Shown piece by piece: positions 53,901 to 64,000 of a DNA stretch of 64,000 bases. The DNA comes from Galbula dea (taxonomy: Eukaryota; Chordata; Aves; Piciformes; Galbulidae): contig VWZX01000996.1 of NCBI GenBank assembly GCA_013399015.1, positions 2,613,052 to 2,677,051 of the forward strand. Reading direction: 5' to 3'. The stretch's first letter is position 1. Each line of letters starts with the position of its first letter. The notes below the pieces were generated by a model. It had not been told where the DNA came from, ran no database searches, and saw only the letters and a program-made list of their open reading frames with translations. The translations under genes and the position numbers were made by a program.

Positions 53901-56900
53901 TATCATTAATATGCTTGAAATAATGACCCATCTCATTTACCAATAGTGGAAAAGAATTGTGCATTAAGACAAATTGTTACAGAATGTACTGTAAAAATAT
54001 ATAACTTGGATTTTTTTGTCTTGACATCTGCACGTTTTCTATCAGCAGCATCTTAGTTTTTCGTCCCATTCTGTACCCTCTTTTGTTATTCTGTTGTTGC
54101 TCTTGGGGAGTCTTTCATAAGGTCATAATTAACACTATTATGAAAGTCAGTAGTCAAGCACTGTTTTGTTTGGAGAATTGATCTTGAAGCTGAACTGCAG
54201 AACAGAGTCGTTGGCCTGCAGAAAGATGAAATTTTAAAGATTCTGACCTATTTGATGCAGTGAAATCGTTACATAGTTCTGTTAACTTGCAGTGTTTGTT
54301 TTACTTTACCAGAATAAGGTGCTGAAAAAGAAAATTACTGCAGAGAGCAAGAAAGCAAGTATTTTTGAAGGGAAGGTTGGTTTAAGTAACTTCATGTACA
54401 AGTTGAGGGTAAAGCACAAAGACAATGTTTTAATTCCCAGTGCAACTAATGATAATATATGTTAAGTACGTTCTAACTTTCTTATGGATCTGGGATACAG
54501 ATTTTACAGATAAGCCCATGATTTTTGGGAGATGCTTCCATTTTGAGTCATTGGATACTGACTGGGCTGTCAGACATTTATAAGAGATGGACATGACATC
54601 TCAAGGAATTTTGTTCCTAATCAGTCCCTTTCTTTTTGGTTGATAGCATACTGAACATTATTTAGTAATGCCACCTCATTGAAATAGAAGAACAATTAAA
54701 AGAAATGCATATATTATTCACTGTAGGCAGTTCTTGTACAGTGTTGTGCAATGGTATGTCCCTGATGAGAGTATTGTGTCCAGTTCTGGGTACCATGGTT
54801 CAAGAAAGATGTTGTCTGTTTTGAGGTTATTTTTATGAGAAACTTAAAAGGAAAAATGATAAACAAAATGCATGCTTGGAAGAAAACATACCGTAAAACA
54901 GGTAAAATCTTAAATAGATTTACAAGGGAGGGAATAAAATTTCCATCTCTCTCTTTTTTTGTTAAGAATTGGCAGCATTTAGGGTGATTGCTTAGGAATA
55001 AACTCTTCCTATTTGTTTCGTACATTTTCATTAATATTAGCAGCTAGAAGGAAATAATCTTTCTTAGAACCAAATAAAATTCTGAGAAACTATTCTAGTT
55101 AGACTGTTTCTTCACTTCTCAATTGGGAAGTAAAATGTAATTGTAAACAATACAGTCATACTATAAAGTCTTAGGAGACTATCAGTTACGCTTCATTTTC
55201 CTACCTTGTGTTCCATGCCAGCTATACTGAAGAGCCTTTTGTACAAAAGGCAGAGTAGTGTCATATTGCTAATGGATGGTTCCCTTATATTGCAATGTTT
55301 CTCTGTGATTGACCAGCCTCTAGTATTAGGACTGCTTCAATGACTGGGGTGCACAACGCTGGTATGGGCTGTCTTTACCATTGTGGTGTTGCTAGTGTTT
55401 CTATGAGTATTTTTTAACTCACTTCAGGACAAAGTTCAACTTTTTACGACAAAATCTGAACATTAAATAAGAAATAGTTTAGTTACATACCTGAAAAGTA
55501 ACAGAGTGGCTCTGCTTAAAAATAAGAGGGTAAAAAAAAAAAATCATTGGCATATTTTTTGTTGCCAAACAAATAAAAGCAACAATTCTGCATTCTGAAA
55601 AGGTGAATAAATTACAATTAGAGATGGAAAATATGAACAAGAAACATAAGGAAACTGTTGACATCTATCAAAAAGACATTGAAACAAAAAAAGTGAATGA
55701 AAATAAACTTCTAGAAGAGGTGAGTGTTCATTTTTACTGTAAGTTCTAATTGCTTTTTTGTGTATGTTGGTTTTATGAAGCTACATCAGCCAGGGTCCTT
55801 ACTCTTGTATGATGGTCTTACCAATGTAAATGGAACTTCTTGTGTATGAATGTGAGCAAAGCCTTAGCACATTGGATCCTTAAGTTGAAGTATTGGTGTA
55901 TGTCCTTAAAAATAAGAACCCATCTAAATCTTTTTATCAAGATACTGTTCACAGAAATTCCACTCTTGGTATAAATACAGCATAAGCAAATTAGATTATA
56001 ACTTTTCCCATATTAGTATTTTCCTGCTTCCACATTTTTGATGGTAATATCAGAAAATGTTAGGCAGAATGTAAGCCTTGTTGTTCATAATTACACTTGT
56101 CTGCCGTGAAAGAAATGTATGTACTTTTAGTCTAGGTTTATTTGCCTATTTAAACAATATGAATAAAAGATGTAGGATTTCAAAAGCATCTTAAAAAGCA
56201 AATGAAGACATACTGAGTGAAACTATATATGCATTGCACGCACAGAGGTAAGAAGAAATGAAACCAAGATGTTTAAAAATATATTGCTGTTAGCTTCACG
56301 TTAATTCATTAATTAAATGAAACTTGTTACTAACAGGTAGAAAAGATGAGGTTGCTTGCTGATGAAGCAACAATAGCACAGAGAGAAACTGATATCAGAT
56401 GTCAACACAAGATAACTGAAATGGTGGCACTTATGGAAAAACACAAGGTAAGAGACTTTACTGATTTTTTGTGATTTGTAATGTGTGGTACTATATTAAG
56501 CAAAAACCTTTCAAAACCAGAATATTATAGATTAGAAAATGAAACTTCTTAATAAAGACCTGAATCTAGGAAAACAAAGTTGAATTCGTGCTTGACTTTT
56601 CATCATCCAAAAATAAGTTCATCTTAAGATTTTTTTAAACATGCCTACTGGCTGATAAATTCCATTTATCTAAATTTCTAGGGTTTTTTTAAATACATAT
56701 TCAGGCTTCCTTTGATACCATCCTAAAGCAGCGTTCTTCAGTGTCAGTTTGGGCATCTTTTTATGAGGAGATAACTTAGTGACCTTTAGTAGTTTTAACT
56801 TAACACATTTTAGTTTACATTTTTTATTGCTCTGTTTCGCAGCAGATGTCATTAATAGAAATAATAAGGCTAGTTTTTTTGTGCTGGAACATGTACTGCT

Positions 56901-59900
56901 GCCTAGACATAAAGCATTCTCTGTCAGCCCACAAAATAATACTGCTTGTGCATTTTGTTTTACAGTTTCTGCTGAAGCATGAATGTTTGTTCATAGTGCT
57001 TTCTGAATCTTCAGAAGAGCCTTATTTGAAAGAATGAGTAATGTTTTAAGTTTAGGTGAATCTATAATTGTAATGTTTAGTCAAATATTTTATCGGTTTT
57101 TATTGGTATTTTATCTTTTTTTTTTTTTTTTTGACACAGCATGAATATGAGAAAATGGTTGAAGAAAAAGATACAGAGTTAAAACATCATAGAATAAAAG
57201 AGCAAGAGCAGTTATCATCAACAAGGTCATTGGTAAGACATACTCTTCAGCACTAAATAACTAGAGGGGCTACTGTCCTTTAAGTGTAATATAATTACAA
57301 ATATCATGTTAGACTTCTTCTGTTTAACACTTTGCGGGGGAGAGGGTGTCTGCTTTGGTAGGACTGAACAGTGAAAATCATCCCAGTAATTTCTGTTTAC
57401 TGTTATTTTCTTACAGCTTTTATTATATGCATTAAAAATCCTCAGATGTTTTTAAAAATAATCTGGAATAGCTGTGCTTATCTGTCTGCCTTTCCTGAGC
57501 ATCATGTTCTAACCTCACAGTCTGAGTAAAGAACTTTTATGTTCAATAGCTGGATTCCATCCACTACCTCCTTTTCTCACAAAAGTGAGACTTTTTTTTC
57601 TCAAAAAAGTTTTTTAAGTTCTAACCTTGAACAGGTCTAGTCAAGTCCCTGTTCCTTAGTAGTACTTCAGCGCTTTTGAAAACAAAATAAAACATTCATT
57701 GTTTATTGCATCCCTGCTCTTTCTGGGAAGCTTAGCTTTGGGAAATGTTCTGAGAGACAATACTCTCAAGACTTTCATAAAAGTGTAGTTCTACAGCATC
57801 TGCTTAAAATCCAGTATTTGTCTGACACTTCCCTTCACAGAGCTTTTGTTCAGTTAGATTCTTTTAATAGGATTTGTGACTCAAGTCTGCATGTTGTGTT
57901 TTTATTTTGTGATTTCTTTTCTTTTAATTCAGTAACTGCTTCTTTGATCATCTGTTATTCTAGTGATTGAATCATTCTGAAAATTAATTGTAGGTACCTC
58001 TTGGCATCCTAACCTTTTGAATAAGTTAACTCTATTGACAAATGTGTTTTTTTCTGTTTATAATGATTAAGTAACTATTAAGCACTGTCTCATTTTGGAC
58101 TTTTTTTCCAGGTTAAGCACAGTTAACCTTATCCTTTATCTAATTGTTTTTAGGAAAGTGAGCTGTCGTATTTGAAAAGTGAACTGTCGTCCCTTAAGGA
58201 ACAACTTAAAGCAGAAATTGAAGAAAAGGTTTTGGTTTTCTTTTGTTAAATGTAGCAGTACGAGAGTCGTGCTTGGCCTGGTCTTACGCACTGTAAAAAT
58301 GACAACTGTGAAGTGCACTTTGGATTCTAGGTCTTGCTCTCACTTGCTATCTGATTTCAAGAGCTTGATGCTCTCTGAATTCATTTTCTCATTTCTGATG
58401 ATAATGAATGTTATGCATTACTCCTTAATTGGTAATTACGAGGGAAGCAGAGAGATTTAAACCCTATGAAGAATTGTCCAAGCTTGCAGGGATGATGAAA
58501 GCCAAAGCTAATCTGGAGGTAAAACTGATAGGAGAAGTGAAGGGCAACAAGAAAGGCTTCTACAGAACCTGCTGCTGAATGCAGCAAGAGTTCTGATGTC
58601 AGAGGACAAGGAAAAGGCTGTGGTACTCAATGGGACCTGTAAAGTCTGGAGAAAAGAGGACTTATCCTTGATGGAGGAGGATCAGGTTAGGAATCTTTAA
58701 ACAACCTGGACATATATAAGTCCATGTGATCTGATGGAATGCACCCATAAGGGCTGAGGGAGGTAGCCAGTATCATTTCAAGGCCTCTCTAGGTTATCTT
58801 CAAAAGGTCATGGTGACCCTGAGGACTTCAAGAAAGCAAATGTCAGTCCTACCTTCAAGAAGGAAGATCTGTTGACGTCTAGGCTTGTCAGCCAGTAGGT
58901 GAAGGGAGCTGATCCCTTTCCTGTAGTCAGCACTGGTGAGACCACATTTAGAGCATTATTTCCAGTTCTGAACTGCCCTTTGCAAAACAGACAAGGGCAT
59001 ACTGGACCAAATGCAGCAAGAGGCCATAAAGATCATGAAGGGACTAAATGAGGGAGTAAAGAAGACAAATCAAGACTTTCTCAGTGGTATCCAGTGAATC
59101 AGAATTGTTACAGTTGGAAAGGACCCTCAAGATCATCTAGTCCAACCGATAGCCCTACACTACTCTTACCTCTAAATCATCCCCTGAAGAACGACATCTA
59201 TCCTCTTCTTAAAAAACTACAGGGATGGTGACTCCACCACTTCCCTGGGCAGCCTATTCCAATACCTCACCACTCTTTCAGTGAAGAAATTTTTCCTAAT
59301 ATCTAATCTAAACCTGCCCTGCACAGCTTGAGCCCATTCCCTCTAGTCCTGTCACTAGTCACAAGGGAGAAGAGGCCAACACCCGCCTCCCTCGAATGAC
59401 CTTTCAAGTAGCTGAAGAGAGCGATAAGGTCTCCCCTCAACCTCCTCTTCTCCAGGCTAAACAACCCCTGCTCCCTAAGCCTCTCCTCACAAGGCCTGTT
59501 CTCTAGACCCCTGATCAGCCTAATTGCCCTCCTCTGCACCCTCTCCAGTACATCGATGTCCTTCCTAAACTGCGGTGCCCAAAACTGCACACAGTACTCA
59601 AGGTGTGGCCTCACCAGTGCCGAGTACAGTGACAAGATCACCTCCCTGCTCCTGCTGGTCACACTATTCCTGATACAAGCCAGAATGCCATTGGCCTTCT
59701 TGGCCACCTGGGCACACTGCTGGCTCATGTTCAGCTGGCCGTCAATCAACACCCCCAGGTCCTTCTCTGCTGGGGAGCTCTCCAGCCACTCCTCCCCAAG
59801 CCTGTAGCGCTGCCGGGGTTTGTTCCGACCAAAATGCAGGACTTTACATTTAGCCTTATTAAAACTCATACAATTGGCCTTAAATGACAAAGGACAATGG

Positions 59901-62671
59901 GAACAAAGCAAAGTGCAAGAAATACCATTTAAGCACAAGAAAAAAAATACTGCTTTAAGGACAATAAAACACAAGAACAGGTAGCCCAAACTGATTCTGG
60001 AGTCTCCATGCTTGTAGTCATTCAAAACCCTGTTGGACACAGTCCTGATCAACCTACTCCAGTTCAGTCTGCTGTGAACGGGGGTGTTAGGCTAGATGAT
60101 CTCCAGAGGTCCTTTCCAAACTTAACCATTGTGTGATTTTTGTGACTGCTATATAGTATTTTTCAGCTGGCAAAAATAGATGCAAAATAGAATTAAAACG
60201 ACAGTAAAGGAATATTTATAAGAATGCTTCCAGTTTCTTGCATGAAATAATAACTAGGAAATAGAGCTCTTTTTTTAAAAAAACAGCTGTGATAAAAATT
60301 GTATCCTGTTTTTTCATTGCAAACTTGTAGTATGTGGGTTCCTTAGCGGAGGTGGGAGAAGTTGTATAAGAAACAAAACTGCGAATAGAAAAGTAGTGTT
60401 CATTGAATGGTGCATTTTGACTAAATCTGTGTGATATATTTGTGCAAACTTTGTAACTGGGTATGACTGTGGACTGTATTCTGTAATTACACCAAGATTT
60501 TCAAGAGCTGAACTCAAAATACTTACTTCCTATCACACAACTCTTTTCAGGAGAAGCTTGTAAAAGAGCCTCCCCAAAATGTGGTTCCTGAAAGTGAAAA
60601 GAAGCACAAGGTATCTTTAACTTTATTGTGAATTAATTTCAGAATTTGGTAATTTTTGCACATAGGCAATCTGACTAAATTTCCGTGGTAAAGAATGTGC
60701 ACTCAACAAAAGATGTCAAAATGCTATTAATTTAAACCTTTTTTAATTTTAGAAAATACAAACTCATTTTCCTGAAACTCCTAAGCCTCATTTAGATCTG
60801 GACTGTGCATCTATTAGTGTAAAAAATAAAAAGTATCCATATGATAGTCCCATAAAAGTCAACACAATGGAAAAGAAAACAATGCTTCCGTCAGTATCTG
60901 CAAAAAGTCCCTTGGGTAGTCCTTCATTAAAGGTTTGTAACTCATGATAGTGAATTGTTCTTGTTTTATTTTTCTGACTGTATTTCTTACTTCTCTGTAG
61001 ATGCGTACTTGTTTTTCTTGTGATAAGCCGAGACGTAAGAGGTAGCCACAAAAAAAAGTATTCCTCAGTGATATTAGAAAGCAGTTTGCGTTAGGTCTCC
61101 CACTATGTATCATTCTTCTTGCTTAGTTACTTGTCTATTATAACTGATCAGTAACAGTTACTGTTCCAGAGAGACTGATTTCAATGATGTCTCTAGAGTT
61201 CATTTACTTAGTCTTGAAAGAGAACTGTTGTCTGCTTATAAAGGCACATTTTTCTCTGGAACAGAAAATAGCTCGTGTAGCTGTAAAAATTATAAAACTA
61301 TTCCTGACTGCTTCATCATAACTGTAAAACCTTGTGCTTCTACCTTGTCAGAAGCTAACGTGTTTATATCCTGACAGAAGTAACTACCATTTTTGTTATC
61401 CTTTCCAAGAAAGGGCTGCATTGTTCCATTTGCAGTGTTTCTGAGAAGTTCAACTTCTAACAAAAGAACTATTTAAGTAAAAGCAATCTTGTTCTTGATA
61501 TCACTGTCTGTGTCTTTCTGGAAGCTTTTTCGTGCAATTCTTTGTTTGTATTTTCTTAAATATTGGTTATAGTCTGTATGCAGTGACTACAGTTCAGAAT
61601 AAACTAAATTTCTGTAGATTAGCATCAAGTTGTTACATACAGTGTGCTGTAAAACTCAGTTCTTCCACAGTTTCCTGTTCATTCTCCTTGTTTGGCAACA
61701 CAGAAGGTGGGGTTTTTTGCAGGGGGCTTTGGTTGTGGTTTCTCTGTTTACTTGGTTTTTTGTTTTGTTTCTGTTACGTGTTTTTGTTTGTTTGTTTGGG
61801 TCTTCGCATGTTGGTTGGAAAGGTAATTGTGCCACAGCATCTCTCTATTGTCTTCCTGGATACTCTGTCTGTAAACTGGGTTATGAGTTCGGTTTTAGAT
61901 GCTGTATTTAGCCCTGAAAATAGAATTTGAAATGCCATCGTTTTTTTTCCCAGACATATATTATAAAGACTCCGCCAATACATGACCTAAAAAGTGAAAG
62001 CACAAATCTGCATTCAGAACAGTGCATGAGGAAAAAGCAAAAAGTGCTTCTACAGCTGGATACTCAGTCAGATAGCTCTGAGCACAGTGATCTCCTGGTA
62101 AGACAATATTTTTGTATATTTTTATTTCATTGGTTCTTTCAGTAATTGTATTTATGTGTACATAATTAGAAACTATGACAGAGTACCACTGTACAAAAAT
62201 AGATATTAACTTTTATTATGATTTTTTACATTATTTTTATTGAACTGTGGAGTTTCATAGTAACATTTTTACTTTTCTGTACTCTAGTACTAATTTCTAG
62301 AAGAGAAAAAAAAGTATTTTTAGTATGATGTGATTAAGTAACTTTATTTTTCATTGAAGAGCATAGTCTCGGAGGAAGAAATGTTTAAAAAACTGTACAA
62401 AGATTGTCCTCAAGCTTCACAGTTATGTGCCATGACACCAAAAAAGGTACCTTAGCTTTTCTTCATATCAAAACAGTTAATCAAATTGATAATAGAAGCT
62501 AATGGGTGGCTTTATTTTTCTTCTAAGAAACAGACTACACCAAATGTAAAAACTCCAGGCTCTGTACTGAAACTGACAACCATGAGAAAAATGCGTGAGG
62601 CTGGATGGGCTGCATTTTCTAAAATGGACAGGAAGAGAAAAATGAAAGAGGCTGCAAAGTTCTTTACTTAA
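37628..62671 (+). CDS. SYCP1: SYCP1, synaptonemal complex protein 1 (complete, 947 aa)
   Basis: SYCP1 builds the transverse filaments that zip homologous chromosomes together in meiotic prophase. Its N termini meet in the central element and its C termini lie in the lateral elements. Thirty coding exons sum to 2,844 nt with every phase matched. The start MEKEKPFKLFVPPRLSGG and the end MRKMREAGWAAFSKMDRKRK match the family (human 976 aa). The protein is a long coiled coil between a short head and a basic, Ser/Thr-Pro-rich tail. Three introns begin with GC (after 40488, 51639 and 51953). One exon present in mammals between residues 423 and 424 has no intact counterpart, which explains most of the shorter length. 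Exon coordinates are given in the three part entries. Germline expression is expected. Confidence 0.96.
40324..58228 (+). CDS. SYCP1: SYCP1 exons 4-25: coiled-coil rod (residues 81-743)
   Basis: Exons: 40324-40488, 41264-41331, 41490-41563, 42832-42890, 44025-44094, 44417-44490, 45408-45516, 47013-47107, 47240-47424, 47848-47915, 48809-48870, 50934-51037, 51522-51639, 51883-51953, 52596-52677, 53151-53213, 53579-53641, 54313-54375, 55603-55719, 56337-56447, 57140-57232 and 58154-58228. Heptad-rich, Glu/Lys/Leu-dominated sequence runs throughout. Best-conserved blocks are SKLYKEAEKIKQWK with QENRKIVEAQRKAIQELQ (the N-terminal head-to-head assembly part in human), RHLCNLLKETC, AFEELRVQAENAKLEM and CQHKITEMVALMEKHK near the C-terminal assembly end. 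Several exons are exact heptad-compatible multiples (63, 63, 63, 117, 111 nt). GC donors follow exons 4, 16 and 17. Confidence 0.94.
43231..43345 (-). mobile_element. CR1 LINE 3' end, antisense, in SYCP1 intron 7
   Basis: Read on the plus strand the segment runs 'cagaatggctgaggttggaag', 'acatctggaggacttcc', 'ctagagcaggttgcatag' and 'gtgttcagtcagg', the complement of the CR1 3' terminus. It is short and diverged. The tail lies at the low-coordinate side. Confidence 0.75.
46602..46918 (+). mobile_element. 3' end of an RTE-clade LINE (AviRTE-like), in SYCP1 intron 10
   Basis: The open frame encodes WEAWRHTIYNAVDAFEKA, then an EEKRQRRK basic stretch and a terminal knuckle CAFCNRSCLSHIGLFSHQRA ending in Cys. 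This order matches the C-terminal end of RTE-type reverse transcriptase ORFs: W-R, FE, KR-RK, C-x2-C, then IGL-SH-R-C. The frame stops at 46867. A short 3'UTR follows and ends in ATGATGATGATGA, the kind of trinucleotide tail used by RTE elements. The copy is strongly 5'-truncated and is not a host zinc-finger gene. RTE elements are rare in birds; AviRTE is the known one. The start border is approximate. Confidence 0.65.
47691..47750. repeat. Irregular A/T-rich tandem repeat
   Basis: Variants of GTTAAAAAGGTAAAAATA are repeated about three to four times with small length differences in SYCP1 intron 12. It looks like slippage and has no evident role. Confidence 0.6.
49364..49474 (+). pseudogene. 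Probable decayed SYCP1 exon
   Basis: In intron 14, where mammals have one more exon, a 37-codon phase-0 open stretch follows a GTTTAAAG acceptor-like site. It contains EKLENNKQF and, after a gap, VILQYLVSRK. The mammalian exon has an ENKQF core and ends in a LLQAREK-type stretch. The 3' border AGAAAG is followed by CC in place of GT, so no donor exists there, and a stop follows 15 bases later. Leaving it out keeps the reading frame, which is why the gene model works without it. The similarity is short and could be coincidence. Confidence 0.4.
50344..50383. repeat. Perfect tandem duplication of 20 bp
   Basis: CCTGTGGTATCAGTGTTTCA occurs twice in a row in SYCP1 intron 14 without mismatch. It is probably a recent slippage event. 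Confidence 0.9.
54730..54930 (+). mobile_element. CR1 LINE fragment in SYCP1 intron 21
   Basis: The phrases 'agagtattgtgtccagttct', 'gggtaccatggttcaagaaa' and 'gatgttgtctgttttgag' correspond to the CR1 ORF2 region around 'LEYCVQFW'. Similarity fades after about 54,830, so the right border is uncertain. Confidence 0.65.
58450..60141 (+). mobile_element. Older CR1 LINE in SYCP1 intron 25, split by a younger CR1
   Basis: Diverged CR1 ORF2 sequence in plus orientation runs from about 58,450 to 59,096 ('ctggtgagaccacatttagagc', 'actggaccaaatgcagcaag'). It resumes from about 59,876 with 'aatgacaaaggacaatgggaac', 'ggagtctccatgcttg', 'attcaaaaccctgtt' and the tail 'ctagatgatctccagaggtcc', ending near 60,141. 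The two halves fit one element interrupted by the antisense copy between them. Confidence 0.85.
59097..59875 (-). mobile_element. Younger CR1 LINE inserted into an older CR1
   Basis: On the minus strand this 0.78-kb copy encodes a long uninterrupted piece of the CR1 ORF2 C-terminus: KAKCKVLHFGRN, EKDLGVLIDGQLNMSQQCAQ, ALVRPHLEYCVQFWAP, VQRRAIRLIRGLENRP and GDLIALFSYLKGHSREAGVG. It ends with the CR1 3' tail at about 59,100. The intact frame and low divergence, and its position inside a decayed CR1, show it is the younger insertion. It is 5'-truncated and cannot move by itself. Confidence 0.9.
60551..62671 (+). CDS. SYCP1: SYCP1 exons 26-30: C-terminal DNA-binding tail (residues 744-947)
   Basis: Exons: 60551-60610, 60753-60932, 61954-62097, 62360-62446 and 62528-62671 (TAA at 62669). 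The tail is basic and rich in Ser/Thr-Pro sites (FPETPKPH, SPLGSP, KTPP, MTPKK, KTPG), likely kinase targets. SDSSEHSDLLSIVSEEE and VLKLTTMRKMRE match the mammalian end. In mammals this region contacts chromatin in the lateral element. The stretch encoded by exon 27 is the least conserved. Confidence 0.94.
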
Positions 62672-64000
62672 AATGAAAAAATGACTCGTGTTCTAGCATT
62701 GTTTGATTAGTACAACCACAGTATCGTTATTCTTTCAGAGTTAGTACGTTATTGCATTTTTCTGTCATACTCCAATATGTTTAGTACTACATTAGTTCCC
62801 TTTATATGCATAAACTGTATAGATACGTAGCTACATCCAGCTGCAGAACGTTTTCTGCATTTCATCTCCTATGCTATAGAAAGTCAGGAGACAAATTAGC
62901 CCATTTTGGTATTTTGAAGTAAGTGTAACTATAGAGAAAGCTGTTAAAATACAATCATCTGGCATTAGAAATACTGGTTTTAAAGGAATTCAGTTTTGTT
63001 CTTTTACTTTCTCTTTCTTAATACATTTTATAATTCACTAAAGGATATTAATTAGTAAAAGAAATACTGAGGCTGTTAAAATCCATGCCGTTTTATCTGA
63101 ACTCATCTTGCGTTTTTATTCATTTTAAATGTTGCTGAACAGTCCTTTTAGGCTGTTTTATTTTCAGTAGCTACTCTTTCAGTATGTTTAAGCAGTTTTG
63201 AAACATCTAAAATTGAATTTTCAGTATAATTACTTTGGTTAAAAATGATTTCAGCTGTATAAGGAAAAAATATGTACGTTTTAAGGTTGTAAAAACAATG
63301 TTAAGATGTCGTAAATTGTTCATCCAAACCATAAAGTGGGGGACCAAATGTCATTGTTTTATGTATTAGAACACACAAAAGTCACTAGGCAGCCTTCCTA
63401 AGGACTGACAGTTTCTGCCATGCAAGCACAAGAATAGTTTAGAGCAACGTATATTTCTGCATTAATCCATGATAATTCTTGGTTTCACAACAACAACAAT
63501 GTCCTTCAGAGACTAGAGATAACAAGAAAACTATAGGTACATCTTAAAATATTATGAAAAATTGAAATTTTATATTAATCTGAACTAGGTAGCAAAACAT
63601 ATGCTTTTCATTCTTTTTATGGAGCAATCTTACGTGTAGGATGGTAGTTTGGGTTCTGTATACCTTACTTGTTGAGCAGTGGTATTAATGATTTTTAAAT
63701 TACATGTAATTGACTAATATTCTTAAAAGTTCTAAAAGAATTTAATGGTTTTTTTCTCCAATTTTGGAATTGGAATCTGTTACACAAGCAGATTTTTGGA
63801 GATTTTCTTCCTGGAAAGATGTTTCATATGCTTGTGGAGTATTGAGGTGTTATTATACATCTGCTTAAACAGTGTAAATTAGACCAAAGGCAGAACAGAC
63901 AAGCAGCTTGTGACACACAAATTCTGAACATCTGCTCTTTCTGAGAAGATTATTTTACCATACATAGTGTAAAATAATCCATTTAAACTTCTGCCAGACA
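62672..64000 (+). other. SYCP1: SYCP1 3'UTR and downstream DNA
   Basis: This is AT-rich sequence after the SYCP1 stop. I could not find a convincing AATAAA in it, so the transcript end is not placed. No further gene, RNA gene or mobile element is recognised up to the window edge. TSHB would be the next gene by synteny. Confidence 0.5.

Noticed and set aside
59303..60052. 249-codon minus-strand open frame that could be called a gene
   Set aside because: It is the C-terminal piece of CR1 ORF2, and its first part is unrelated sequence of the older CR1 it landed in.

Overview
The window is vertebrate nuclear DNA, almost certainly from a bird. It carries several CR1 LINEs with the avian 3' end, two ERVL-type long terminal repeats (LTRs) of the avian 'CCTGGTTT' kind, small GT-AG introns and CpG-island promoters. 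The gene order matches the tetrapod block on human 1p13: CSDE1 (-), SIKE1 (-), NR1H5 (+), SYCP1 (+). NRAS and the rest of CSDE1 would be expected beyond the left edge. The species cannot be named from this sequence.

Layout. 1-5,857: ten coding exons of the 5' half of CSDE1 (UNR), minus strand. A 5.3 kb first intron leads to a non-coding first exon in a CpG island at about 10.1-11.5 kb. 11.95-17.72 kb: complete SIKE1, minus strand, five coding exons, 207 codons, with an ERVL-type solo LTR in intron 3. 17.8-25.8 kb: intergenic AT-rich DNA with an old CR1 and a striking 115-nt hairpin. About 25.84-37.45 kb: complete NR1H5 (farnesoid X receptor beta, FXRbeta), plus strand, ten coding exons, 499 codons, no breaks. 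37.63-62.67 kb: complete SYCP1, plus strand, thirty coding exons, 947 codons. Repeats sit in its introns: several CR1s, one inserted inside another, and the 3' end of an RTE-type LINE.

All four coding models were built by hand from splice sites. Exon lengths and phases close without a leftover base, and the encoded blocks match the known families. The genes do not form a pathway: CSDE1 is an RNA-binding translation regulator, SIKE1 a STRIPAK / IKK-epsilon adaptor, NR1H5 a sterol-sensing nuclear receptor and SYCP1 the transverse filament of the synaptonemal complex. The tightest relation is between the last two. NR1H5 ends 177 bp before the SYCP1 start codon, with no poly(A) signal between them, so its last exon lies in the SYCP1 promoter CpG island.

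I found no operon, defence system, CRISPR array or other undescribed molecular system. The points most worth a second look are the four GC-AG introns (one in CSDE1, three in SYCP1), the pre-miRNA-sized hairpin at 21.6 kb, a probable decayed SYCP1 exon, the changed AF-2 helix and extra linker exon in NR1H5, a possible in-frame N-terminal CSDE1 exon, and the RTE fragment.
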